Assembly (NCBI GenBank): GCA_021813645.1
Contig: JAKAJW010000153.1
Location: 1 to 17,817 of the forward strand
Length of the DNA stretch: 17,817 nt
From: Pseudomonadota bacterium
GTDB lineage: Bacteria; Pseudomonadota; Alphaproteobacteria; Rhodobacterales; Rhodobacteraceae
Direction: 5' to 3'
Part shown: in pieces, positions 7,244 to 15,096 of the stretch
Position numbering within the stretch: the first letter of the stretch is position 1
How the letters are laid out: each line of letters starts with the position of its first letter
Translations under genes and position numbers: made by a program
The notes under the pieces: model-generated
What the model saw: the letters and a program-made list of their open reading frames with translations, nothing else
What the model was told of the DNA's origin: nothing
Databases searched by the model: none

Positions 7244-7284
7244 GAGGCGACCGGCCCCGGCCCCAATTCCGAACCAAGGACTCA

Positions 7285-8070
7285 ATGGTTCCCTCAAGCC
7301 AGGGCCGCGACGTGACCGACAACAGCAACAGAGTACGCGCTTGGGTGCTCGCCCTGATGGAAAGGGGCGGGATCGGACCCGACGGCCGGCTGGAGACCGA
7401 GCGCGAACTCTGCGAGCGGCTCGGTGTCGGCCGGCGCACCGTGCGGCGCGTGCTGGAGGCGCTCGAGGCCGAGGGGCTGATCTGGCGTCGCCAGGGCAAG
7501 GGAACCTTCGTCGGCCAGGCGCCGGACCGGACGGGCGCGCTCGCCGCCGAGATCACCGGCGAGACCTCTCCCGCCGAGGTGATGGAGGCGCGGCTCTGGG
7601 TCGAGCCGGCGCTCGCCGCGCTCTGCGCCACGCGGGCCCGGCCCGAGGATGTGGCGCGGATGCGGATGCTGGCCGATCGGGTCAGCGCGGCGCAGGACCA
7701 CGATAGCGCCGAGCTGTGGGACTCGGCCCTGCATCGGCTGATCGCCCGCGTGGCGGGCAACCGGCCGCTGATCACCACCTTCGCATTGCTCGACGAGATC
7801 CGCAGCACCGATGAATGGCAAGCGCTGCGCGCCCGTCAGCGCAGCGTCCAGTCGGAGCTGATCAACAGCGCCCAGCACGACGCGATCATCCAGGCGATCG
7901 CCGAGGGCGATGCGCGCGGGGCAGAAACCGCGATGCGGGCGCATCTGCAGACCCTGACCTTTGCCATGGCGCGATCGCTTGCGGAAATCGAGCAGCGGCA
8001 GGAACCGGGCAGCCAGCAGGACTTCGAACAGACAGAGGCGCTGCCACTGGCGGCGAGGGATGTGGCATGA
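7285..8070 (+). CDS. GntR-family transcriptional regulator, FadR/FCD subfamily
   Basis: A 261-residue DNA-binding regulator. The start at ATG 7285 is chosen because AAGGA (7276-7280) lies 4 bases upstream; the frame is open further upstream without family-like sequence, and a GTG at 7312 is an alternative. Residues about 16-77 form the GntR winged helix, with LETERELCERLGVGRRTVRRVLEALEAEG and the wing GKGTFV. Residues about 95-225 are an all-helical FCD ligand domain that keeps the usual metal-site residues: D145 and H149 (WDSALH), H197 (QHDAI) and H219 (RAHL). Members typically repress small catabolic operons and respond to an organic acid or related ligand. It overlaps the amidase start in ATGA, so it probably controls the amidase-transporter operon it heads. 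Confidence 0.92.
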   Translation: MVPSSQGRDVTDNSNRVRAWVLALMERGGIGPDGRLETERELCERLGVGRRTVRRVLEALEAEGLIWRRQGKGTFVGQAPDRTGALAAEITGETSPAEVMEARLWVEPALAALCATRARPEDVARMRMLADRVSAAQDHDSAELWDSALHRLIARVAGNRPLITTFALLDEIRSTDEWQALRARQRSVQSELINSAQHDAIIQAIAEGDARGAETAMRAHLQTLTFAMARSLAEIEQRQEPGSQQDFEQTEALPLAARDVA

Positions 8071-9722
8071 GCGACGCGACGATCACCGAAGCCGATATCC
8101 TGGCGGCGGAGGCACTGCTTGGGGTAAGCTACACGGCGCCCGAGCGGGCGCTGATGGTCGGCAGCGTGGAAGGCCAGATCGGCTCAGCCAAGACCGCGCG
8201 CGCGGTGGTCCTTCCGAACTCCGCGCCGATGGCGCTGCGCTTCGACCCCCGGCCGCCCGGCTTCTGCATGCCAACCGGCCCCGGGCGGCTGCGGTTCAGC
8301 ACAGGGGCCCCGCCACTGCCGGCCGCGGCGGAGGACATCGCCTTCGCCCCGCTCCCGCATCTGTCCGCCTGGATCGCCGCCGGCGCGCTCAGCAGCCGCG
8401 CGCTGACCGAGATCTACCTCGCCCGGATCGAGGCGATCGGCCCGAAGCTCGAATGCTTCGCCACGGTCACCGCCGATCTCGCCCGGGCCGAGGCGGCGGC
8501 GGCGGATGCGCTGCTGGCGGCCGGGGTCTGGCTCGGCCCGCTGCACGGGGTGCCCTATGCGCTGAAGGACCTGTTCGACACCAAGGGGATCGTGACCGGC
8601 TGGGGCGCGGAACCCTATCGGAGCCGTGCGCCCGAGGCCGATGCCGCCATCGTCACCCGGCTGCGCGCCGCAGGGGCGGTGCTGCTTGGCAAGGCGACGG
8701 TTGGCGCCCTGGCCTACAACGACATCTGGTACGGCGGTCGGACCCGAAACCCCTGGAACCTCAACGAAGGCTCGAGCGGGTCGAGCGCCGGCTCCGCCTC
8801 GGCCACCGCGGCGGGGCTCTGCGGCTTCGCGATCGGCACCGAAACGCTCGGCTCAATCACCTCGCCCTCGCAGCGCTGCGGCACCACCGGACTGCGGCCG
8901 ACCTACGGCCGGGTATCGCGGACCGGCGGAATGGCGCTGTGCAACACACTCGACAAGGTCGGCCCGATCTGCCGCGGGGTCGAGGATACCGCGATTGTGC
9001 TGGCCGCCCTGAACGGCGGCGATCCGACCGACCGCGGCTCGATCGACGCGCCCTTCTCCTTCGACGCCACCGCCGGAATCGAAGGCCTGCGCGTCGGCTA
9101 CCTGCCCGAGGCCTTCGGCGAGGGCGCCACCGGGGTCGACCATGCCGCGCTCGCGGCCGTGCGCGGCCTCGGCGTCGAGTTGCGCGAGGTGAGCCTGCCC
9201 GACCTGCCCTATGGCGCGCTGATGAACGTGGTCTATGCCGAGGCAGCGGCGACCTTCCAGGAACTGACGCTGACCGGCCAGGACGACACGCTGACCTGGC
9301 AGGAGGCAGGGGCCTGGCCGAACGTGTTCCGGATGGCGCGTTTCCTGTCGGCGGTGGACCATGTCCATCTCGACCGGCTGCGCTATCAGGTGATGCTGGC
9401 GCTCGACGGGCTATTCACCGATATCGACGTGCTGATCGGCCCGTTCTCGACCGGGCCGATGCTGGTCGCCTCGAATTTCACCGGCCACCCCTGCCTGCAC
9501 CTGCGCGCCGGCTTCATCGACAGCGCGACCCGCGGCGCGGCCTCGCTGGCTTCGGGCAAGCTCGAGACCGGGGCGGCCGGGGCGGAAATTCACACCTTTC
9601 GGGTTCCTCAGGGCATCTCGCTCTGGGGCAGACTTTTCGAGGAAGGCACGATCCTGCGGCTCGGACTGGCGCTGGAACGTGTGCTTGACGTGGCGGCCGA
9701 GCGGCCGGGTTTCGACGCGTAG
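8067..9722 (+). CDS. amidase-signature family hydrolase
   Basis: A 551-residue cytoplasmic enzyme that should hydrolyse a C-N amide bond. The start ATG 8067 overlaps the regulator stop (ATGA). The Ser-cisSer-Lys triad is visible: K167 in YALKDLFDTKG, cis-Ser S239 in EGSSGSSAGSA, and nucleophile S263 in GTETLGSITSPS, with the 24-residue S239-S263 spacing known from malonamidase E2. The nucleophile loop reads LGS rather than the commoner GGS, as in a subgroup of uncharacterised amidases, so GatA is unlikely. About 90 residues precede the signature domain, longer than in minimal amidases. The C-terminal part carries NFTGHPCLHLR, the usual TGHP segment. It lies before a peptide-type importer, suggesting that an imported amide is its substrate. 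The true substrate is unknown; allophanate, biuret or aryl amides cannot be told apart here. Confidence 0.92.
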   Translation: MSDATITEADILAAEALLGVSYTAPERALMVGSVEGQIGSAKTARAVVLPNSAPMALRFDPRPPGFCMPTGPGRLRFSTGAPPLPAAAEDIAFAPLPHLSAWIAAGALSSRALTEIYLARIEAIGPKLECFATVTADLARAEAAAADALLAAGVWLGPLHGVPYALKDLFDTKGIVTGWGAEPYRSRAPEADAAIVTRLRAAGAVLLGKATVGALAYNDIWYGGRTRNPWNLNEGSSGSSAGSASATAAGLCGFAIGTETLGSITSPSQRCGTTGLRPTYGRVSRTGGMALCNTLDKVGPICRGVEDTAIVLAALNGGDPTDRGSIDAPFSFDATAGIEGLRVGYLPEAFGEGATGVDHAALAAVRGLGVELREVSLPDLPYGALMNVVYAEAAATFQELTLTGQDDTLTWQEAGAWPNVFRMARFLSAVDHVHLDRLRYQVMLALDGLFTDIDVLIGPFSTGPMLVASNFTGHPCLHLRAGFIDSATRGAASLASGKLETGAAGAEIHTFRVPQGISLWGRLFEEGTILRLGLALERVLDVAAERPGFDA

Positions 9723-9863
9723 CCAGTCGACTGCAGTGACGGGCGGGCGGGCCTGGACGCGCCGCCGCCCTGTGACCGATCTCGCCGCAACCGCGGCGGG
9801 GATCGATGTCTGGCGTCCACAATCCCGGCCGCAGGGCGGCCGTACAACGGACAGGAGAGGAAG
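9723..9863 (+). promoter_or_regulatory. gap before the binding-protein gene with two short hairpins
   Basis: This is 141 non-coding bases. Two GC hairpins can form: CGCCGC (9783-9788) with GCGGCG (9793-9798) around a 4-base loop, and CGGCCG (9826-9831) with CGGCCG (9837-9842) around a 5-base loop, the latter ending just before the AGGAGAGG ribosome site. No T-run follows either. They may mark mRNA processing or a secondary promoter region. Confidence 0.3.
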
Positions 9864-11411
9864 ATGAAACGCAGAGAGTTTCTTGGGTCGACCGCCGCCG
9901 TCCTGGGCGGCGCCATCGCCGCGCCGATCCTTGGCACCGGCTTCGCCCGGGCCGAGGACATGCCGAAGACCGGCGGCACACTGATCTGGGGGCATTCGGA
10001 GACCACCCAGAACCTCGACATGCACAAGACCGGCACCGCCTCGACCGGCCGCGTGCTGCAGAACGTGCATTGCTCCATCGTCACGGTGGACAAGAACTTC
10101 AAGGTGATCCCGAACCTTGCCGAAAGCTTCGAGGTGGCACCGGATGGGCTGTCCTACACTTTCAAGCTGCGCAAGGACGTGAAATTCCACAACGGCAAGC
10201 CGATGACCGCGGCCGATGTGAAATACTCCTTCGAACGCTGCAAGGACCCGGCCACCGGGGCGGTGAACAAACCGGTCTTCGATGCCGTGGATGCGATCGA
10301 GACGCCGGACGACTATACCGTGATCGTCAAGATGTCGAAGGTCAACGCGCCCTTCCTCGCCCGGGTCGCCGAGAACGGCGCCGGGGTTGTGATGCCCGCG
10401 GGCTCGGGCGACGAGCAGGGCAAGCATCCGATCGGCTGCGGCCCGTTCGAATTCGTCAGCCGCGAATTCGGCAACAAGGTGATCCTGAAGCGGTTCGACA
10501 GCTATTTCGACGGCCCCGCCTATCTCGACGGGATCGAGGCGCGCGAAATCACCGAGGAGACGGTGCGGCTGACCGGCCTGCAGACCGGCGAGTTGCACAT
10601 GATCGACGCGGTGCCGCCGGATCGGATGAAAGCGGTCGAGGCCGATGCCAAGCTGCAGGTCCACAAGTGGTTCCCGCTGAACTTCGACTTCCTGAACCTC
10701 AACCACACCTTCGAGCCGTTCCAGAACCCGAAGGTGCGCGAGGCCTTCGACTACATGATCGACAAGGAGGCGCTGCTGCAGGGCGCGCTTTGGGGCAACG
10801 GCCAGCTGACCGCCTCGCCGAGCTTCCCGACCGCGCCTTCGTACAACCACGACCTGAAGCAGCGTCCGCAGGACATCGACAAGGCGATGGCGCTCTTGAA
10901 GGAGGCGGGCTACGGACCGGGCAAGCTCGAAATCGTCTTCAAGGTGACGACCAACTACCCCTATCACGTGCAGTCGGCCCAGATCATGCTGGAGTGGTTC
11001 CAGGCTGCCGGAGTCAAGGTGAAGATCGAGCAGCTCACCTGGGCCGACTGGCTGAGCCAATGCTGGGTGAACAAGGACTTCCAGGTGACGATGATGAACT
11101 TCTTCACCCTGTGGGAGCCCGACTTCCTCTACTACAGCCTGTGGAACTCCAAGGGCGCGTTCAACTACCGCGGCATCAAGGACCCGGTCATCGACGACCT
11201 GACCGAGAAGGCGCGCGGGGTCGTCGACATCGCGGCGCGGGCGGAGATCTACAAGAAGGTCCAGCAGCAGGTCTTCGACCAGACCCATGACGTGATCCTG
11301 TGGTTCCGCAACGGTTCCATCGGCGCACAGAAGAAGGTGATGGGGGTGGATACGATCGTCGAGCCGAACGGCTCGAACTTCAACTTCCACAAGACCTGGC
11401 TGAACGCCTGA
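9864..11411 (+). CDS. ABC transporter substrate-binding protein, family 5 (peptide/nickel type), Tat-exported
   Basis: A 515-residue periplasmic binding protein of the DppA/OppA class. The start ATG 9864 follows AGGAGAGGAAG. The N-terminus is a twin-arginine signal, KRREFLGS at residues 2-9, then a hydrophobic stretch and cleavage near FARAED. Family markers include NLAESFEVAPDGLSYTFKLRKDVKFHNGKP, TAADVKYSFERCKDP, GCGPFEFV and the late KVREAFDYMIDKEALL and LKEAGYGPGKLE. Family 5 proteins bind peptides, opines, sugars, nickel or amides, so the ligand cannot be read from the sequence. The amidase upstream suggests an amide-containing ligand. The gene is followed at once by a strong palindrome, then by permease and ATPase genes in the same direction. 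Confidence 0.93.
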   Translation: MKRREFLGSTAAVLGGAIAAPILGTGFARAEDMPKTGGTLIWGHSETTQNLDMHKTGTASTGRVLQNVHCSIVTVDKNFKVIPNLAESFEVAPDGLSYTFKLRKDVKFHNGKPMTAADVKYSFERCKDPATGAVNKPVFDAVDAIETPDDYTVIVKMSKVNAPFLARVAENGAGVVMPAGSGDEQGKHPIGCGPFEFVSREFGNKVILKRFDSYFDGPAYLDGIEAREITEETVRLTGLQTGELHMIDAVPPDRMKAVEADAKLQVHKWFPLNFDFLNLNHTFEPFQNPKVREAFDYMIDKEALLQGALWGNGQLTASPSFPTAPSYNHDLKQRPQDIDKAMALLKEAGYGPGKLEIVFKVTTNYPYHVQSAQIMLEWFQAAGVKVKIEQLTWADWLSQCWVNKDFQVTMMNFFTLWEPDFLYYSLWNSKGAFNYRGIKDPVIDDLTEKARGVVDIAARAEIYKKVQQQVFDQTHDVILWFRNGSIGAQKKVMGVDTIVEPNGSNFNFHKTWLNA

Positions 11412-11419
11412 CGGTGAAC

Positions 11420-11447
11420 GGGCCGGCCCGGTCGACCGGGCCGGCCC
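11420..11447. repeat. perfect 28-bp palindrome behind the binding-protein gene
   Basis: Arm GGGCCGGCCCGG (11420-11431) and its exact complement (11436-11447) flank TCGA (11432-11435), itself self-complementary, so all 28 bp are palindromic. In RNA it folds to a 12-bp GC-only stem with a 4-base loop, 8 bases after the TGA. No U-run follows, so the downstream permeases should still be read at some level. The likely role is stabilising the binding-protein message or damping downstream expression. Confidence 0.75.
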
Positions 11448-11474
11448 AGATCGGCTGCCTGCGGGGCGCATGCG

Positions 11475-12416
11475 ATGAACTATGTCCTGAACCGTCTGCT
11501 TTCGATGCTGCTGACGCTGTTCCTGATTTCCATCATCACCTTCGCGGTGACCAATATCCTGCCCGGCGACGTGGCATTGATGATCATGGGCACCCAGAGC
11601 AACCCCGAGGCGCTCGCAGGCATGCGCCAGTCGCTCGGCCTGAACGATCCGTTGATCGTGCAATACGGCCACTGGATCAGCGGCATGTTGACCGGCCATT
11701 GGGGAACCTCGCTGGTGTTCAAGGCCGCCATCGGGCCGCTTCTGCTGCAGAAGATGACGGCGAGCGGGCTGATCGTGTTGATGTCGATGCTGATCGCGCT
11801 CACCGGTGCGGTGCCGCTCGGCGTCTGGGCGGCGATCCACCGCGACCGCTGGCAGGACACCGCGAGTTCGTCGGCCGCACTCTTTGGCGTCAGCCTGCCG
11901 GATTTCTTCTGGGGGATCGTGCTGATCCTGCTGTTCGCCCGCACCCTCGGCTGGCTACCGTCGAGCGGCTTCGTCGATCCCGGAACCGACCTTGGCGGCG
12001 CCATCGCGCATGCCTTCCTGCCCTCGCTGGCGCTCGGTCTGGGGCTGATGGCGCATCTGACGCGGATGACACGCTCCACAATGGTCGGGATCATGGAGCA
12101 GGAATTCATCCGCGTCGCCCGCGCCAAGGGCCTGCGCGAGCGGGCGATCATCTGGCGCTACGGCCTGGCCAATGCGATCGGGCCGGTGATGACGATTGCC
12201 GGGCTGCAGATCGGCTATCTGTTCGGCTCGATCATCGTGATCGAGAGCCTGTTCAACTACACCGGTATGGGCTGGCTGACCTATCAGGCGCTGCTGAACC
12301 GCGACATTCCGCTGATCCAGGCCACCATCTTCGTCATCGCCGCCGTGGTGATGCTGACCAATCTCGTCGTCGACCTGCTCTATGTGCTGGTCGACCCGCG
12401 CATCAGGCTGGGGTGA
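11475..12416 (+). CDS. ABC transporter permease, DppB/OppB type
   Basis: A 313-residue inner-membrane permease. It starts at ATG 11475 (MNYVLNRLLSMLLTLFLISIITF), with the first membrane helix immediately at the N-terminus as usual for DppB; the ribosome site is weak. NILPGD follows helix 1, as in the family. About six hydrophobic segments are visible, and the cytoplasmic EAA loop reads EFIRVARAKGLRERAIIWRYGLANA around residues 212-236, the contact site for the ATPase. The C-terminus VVDLLYVLVDPRIRLG matches the typical DPR ending. It pairs with the next permease to form the channel. The length is normal, and the stop lies 4 bases before the next ATG. Confidence 0.93.
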   Translation: MNYVLNRLLSMLLTLFLISIITFAVTNILPGDVALMIMGTQSNPEALAGMRQSLGLNDPLIVQYGHWISGMLTGHWGTSLVFKAAIGPLLLQKMTASGLIVLMSMLIALTGAVPLGVWAAIHRDRWQDTASSSAALFGVSLPDFFWGIVLILLFARTLGWLPSSGFVDPGTDLGGAIAHAFLPSLALGLGLMAHLTRMTRSTMVGIMEQEFIRVARAKGLRERAIIWRYGLANAIGPVMTIAGLQIGYLFGSIIVIESLFNYTGMGWLTYQALLNRDIPLIQATIFVIAAVVMLTNLVVDLLYVLVDPRIRLG

Positions 12417-12420
12417 AGCG

Positions 12421-13236
12421 ATGCGGCGTTTCCGGACCTCCAAGGGGATGATCGGCCTGATCCTGGTCGGGCTCGCGATCCTCATCGCGATCTTCGCGCC
12501 AATGCTGATCCCGGCGGGACTGTCGACCAAGATGCACATGGCCGAGCGGCTGCATCCGCCGAGCCTGAAGCACATCTTGGGCACCGACGAACTGGGCCGC
12601 GACCTGTTCTACCGGGTGATGCTCGGCGCGCGGACCTCGCTCGAGATCGCCGTCTCGGCCGTCGGCATGTCGATCCTGATCGGCCTGCCGCTCGGCATGA
12701 TCGCGGGCTACTTCGGCGGCTGGCTCGACAACGTGCTGATGCGGATCGTGGATGCGCTGCTGGCCTTCCCGGCGCTGCTGCTGGCGCTGACGATCAGCGC
12801 CGTGCTGGGGCCGAACCTGCGCAACACGATCATCGCCATCGGCGTGGCCTTCACCCCCTACCTCGCCCGGATCATCCGCGGCGAGGCGCTGCGGGTGGCG
12901 CAGCTGCCCTTCGTCGAGGCGGCCCGCGCCGCCGGCACCAACAACCTCAACATGCTGATCCGCCACATCCTGCCCAACGTGATGCCCGCGACCATCGTCC
13001 AGGGCACGATCAGCCTGGCCTTCGCGATCCTGGCCGAGGCGGGGCTTTCGTTCCTCGGGCTCGGCACCCAGCCGCCGCAGAGCTCCTGGGGGCTGATGAT
13101 CCAGGCCTCGCGCAACTACCTCGATATCTCGGCCTGGACCGCGCTGGTGCCGGGGACGGCGGTGGCGCTGACGGTCTTGGGCTTCAACATGTTCGGCGAC
13201 GTGCTGCGCGACATTCTCGATCCGAGGGCGAAATGA
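12421..13236 (+). CDS. ABC transporter permease, DppC/OppC type
   Basis: A 271-residue inner-membrane permease, the second half of the channel. The ATG at 12421 (MRRFRTSKGMIGLILVGLAILIAIFAPML) is preferred because it follows the upstream stop by 4 bases and puts helix 1 in the family position; an in-frame GTG-led extension back into the previous gene adds nothing recognisable. Family markers are HILGTDELGRDLFYRVMLGARTSLEIA after helix 1 and an EAA loop, PFVEAARAAGTNNLNMLIRHILPNV. The C-terminal FNMFGDVLRDILDPRAK is typical of DppC. Its stop overlaps the start of the ATPase gene (ATGA), indicating translational coupling. Confidence 0.94.
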   Translation: MRRFRTSKGMIGLILVGLAILIAIFAPMLIPAGLSTKMHMAERLHPPSLKHILGTDELGRDLFYRVMLGARTSLEIAVSAVGMSILIGLPLGMIAGYFGGWLDNVLMRIVDALLAFPALLLALTISAVLGPNLRNTIIAIGVAFTPYLARIIRGEALRVAQLPFVEAARAAGTNNLNMLIRHILPNVMPATIVQGTISLAFAILAEAGLSFLGLGTQPPQSSWGLMIQASRNYLDISAWTALVPGTAVALTVLGFNMFGDVLRDILDPRAK

Positions 13237-15077
13237 CCGATCTGGCGGTGAACGGGAACGACGGCGCGCCGATCCTGGCGGTCGACGGCCTGCGGGTTGA
13301 GTTCCGCACCGATGCGGGTCCGGTCGTGGGCGTCGAGGAGGTGAGCTTCGCCATCCGCCCGGGCGAGACGGTCTGCGTGGTGGGCGAAAGCGGCTCGGGC
13401 AAGTCGGTCACCTCGCTGTCGATCATGCGGTTGGTCGAATTCGGCGGCGGGCGCATCGCCGCGGGGCGGATCGGATTCCGGCGCCGGGACGGACGCGACA
13501 TCGACTTGGCCGACCTCACCCCCGCCGAGATGCGGGCGGTTCGCGGCAGCGAGATCGGCATGATCTTCCAGGAGCCGATGACCGCGTTGAACCCGGTCTT
13601 CACCATCGAGCGGCAGCTCACCGACGGGCTGATCGCCCACAAGGGGCTGAGCGCCGAGGCCGCGCGCAGGAAGGCGCTGGAGCTTTTGCAGGAGGTGCGC
13701 ATCCCCGAGCCGGAACGCCGGCTGAAGCAATACCCGCACGAGCTTTCCGGCGGCATGCGGCAACGGGTGGTGATCGCCATGGCGATGGCCTGCGAGCCGC
13801 GGCTCTTGATCGCCGACGAGCCGACCACCGCGCTCGACGTGACGATCCAGGCCGAGATCCTCGCCCTCATCAACCGGCTCAAGCGCGAGACCGGGATGGC
13901 GGTGCTGTTCATCACCCATGACATGGCGGTGGTGGCGCAGATGGCCGACCGCGTCGTGGTGATGTATCGCGGCAATGTCGTCGAAACCGGCAGCGTGACG
14001 GAGATCTTCGAGGCGCCGCAGCAGGAATACACCAAGACGCTGCTCGCCGCCGTGCCGAAGCTCGGCGAGATGCGGGGCCGGCCGGCACCGGAACGGATGC
14101 GCGGGTTCGCCGCACCCGGCAGCAAGACGCCGCAACAGCCGGAGGCCCGGCCAGCCCGCCCGCGCGAGTTGATCGAGGTCCGCCACCTGTCCACCCGCTT
14201 TCCAGTCCGCAGCGGCCTGTTCCGCCAAACCACGGCGCATATCCATGCCGTCGAGGACGTGAGCTTCACCATCTTCGCCGGCCAGACACTGAGCCTGGTC
14301 GGCGAATCCGGCAGCGGCAAGTCGACCTGCGGCCGCTCGATCATGCGGTTGACCGAACCCAGCCGGGGCGAGGTGCTGCTCGAGGGCAGCGACATCGCGC
14401 GGCTCGACTCCTATGCCCTGCGCCGCGTCCGCCGCGACATGCAGATGGTGTTCCAGGATCCCTTCGCCTCGTTGAATCCCTATCGTCGACTCGCCGCCCA
14501 GGTGGCCGAGCCAATCCTGAACTTCGGCCTCGCCCGCGGGGCGGAGCTGGAGGACCGGGTCGCGGGTCTCTTCGACCGGGTCGGCCTGCCGAGAAGCTTC
14601 CTGCGCCGCTTCCCGCACGAGTTGTCCGGCGGGCAGCGCCAGCGGGTGGCGATCGCCCGGGCACTGGCGCTCAACCCCAAGCTCATCATTGCCGACGAGG
14701 CGGTCTCGGCGCTCGACGTTTCGGTGCAGGCGCAGGTCTTGAACCTGATGATGGAACTGCAGGCCGATCTCGGCCTGTCGTTCCTCTTCATCAGCCACGA
14801 CATGGCCGTAGTCGAACGGGTCTCGCACCATGTCGCGGTGATGTATCTCGGCCGCATCGTCGAGATCGGGCCGCGGATGGCGGTGTTCGAGGATCCGCGC
14901 CACCCCTATACCCGGACCCTGCTCGACGCGGTGCCGGTGGCCGACCCGCGGGTGCGCCGCAGCCGCGAGGACCGCCGCGCCCGCACTCTCCCCTCGCCGA
15001 TCTTCCCGCTCGGCCACGAGCCGGCACCCTCGGTCTACGAGGAGGTCGGCCCGGGCCATCTGGTGATCGTCGAATAG
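13233..15077 (+). CDS. tandem (DppD-DppF fused) ABC transporter ATP-binding protein
   Basis: A 614-residue cytoplasmic ATPase carrying two complete nucleotide-binding domains in one chain, so a single gene replaces the usual dppD and dppF pair. Domain 1 has Walker A GESGSGKS at 51-58, signature LSGGMRQRV at 171-179 and Walker B LLIADEPTTALD at 191-202. Domain 2 has Walker A GESGSGKS at 357-364, signature LSGGQRQRV at 464-472 and Walker B LIIADEAVSALD at 484-495. In domain 2 the usual EPTSALD reads EAVSALD. A Pro/Arg-rich linker spans about 285-310. The C-terminal tail GHEPAPSVYEE contains no Cys, so the Fe-S motif seen in some DppD/OppD relatives is absent. It is the last gene of the plus-strand module and ends 19 bases from the stop of the opposing metallohydrolase. 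Confidence 0.95.
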   Translation: MTDLAVNGNDGAPILAVDGLRVEFRTDAGPVVGVEEVSFAIRPGETVCVVGESGSGKSVTSLSIMRLVEFGGGRIAAGRIGFRRRDGRDIDLADLTPAEMRAVRGSEIGMIFQEPMTALNPVFTIERQLTDGLIAHKGLSAEAARRKALELLQEVRIPEPERRLKQYPHELSGGMRQRVVIAMAMACEPRLLIADEPTTALDVTIQAEILALINRLKRETGMAVLFITHDMAVVAQMADRVVVMYRGNVVETGSVTEIFEAPQQEYTKTLLAAVPKLGEMRGRPAPERMRGFAAPGSKTPQQPEARPARPRELIEVRHLSTRFPVRSGLFRQTTAHIHAVEDVSFTIFAGQTLSLVGESGSGKSTCGRSIMRLTEPSRGEVLLEGSDIARLDSYALRRVRRDMQMVFQDPFASLNPYRRLAAQVAEPILNFGLARGAELEDRVAGLFDRVGLPRSFLRRFPHELSGGQRQRVAIARALALNPKLIIADEAVSALDVSVQAQVLNLMMELQADLGLSFLFISHDMAVVERVSHHVAVMYLGRIVEIGPRMAVFEDPRHPYTRTLLDAVPVADPRVRRSREDRRARTLPSPIFPLGHEPAPSVYEEVGPGHLVIVE

Positions 15078-15096
15078 GGCGCCTGCGCCGGTCTGG

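Larger units (their letters stand above)
6316..7284. other. 969-base divergent intergenic region between urtA and the GntR regulator
   Basis: No convincing coding gene is seen. Several open frames exist on both strands, but their translations are Arg/Pro/Ser-rich, resemble no family and lack good ribosome sites, as expected of GC-rich non-coding DNA. Contents noted: three copies of CGCACTTG (6366-6373 +, 6626-6633 on the minus strand, 6744-6751 +), two direct copies of CGCTTGGCGC (6611-6620, 6757-6766), an 11-bp palindrome (6514-6524), a TTGTCCC/GGGACAA inverted repeat (7020-7048), an ATCCAA-T-TTGGAT palindrome (7059-7071), an AT-richer patch near 7160-7178, and a TTGACA box at 7238-7243. Both divergent promoters must lie here. 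A degraded gene or small RNA cannot be excluded. Confidence 0.7.

Noticed and set aside
9411..11840. 809-codon minus-strand open frame
   Set aside because: It is antisense to the amidase end and the binding-protein gene, both well supported by motifs; its own composition is His/Arg/Asp-rich noise.
13233..15077. Fusion of two ATPase domains as a novel architecture
   Set aside because: Single-chain DppD-DppF type ATPases are common in alphaproteobacteria; not unusual in itself.
15078..15096. GGCG-CCTG-CGCC mini-hairpin between convergent stops as a terminator
   Set aside because: A 4-bp stem without a T-run on either strand is too weak to call.
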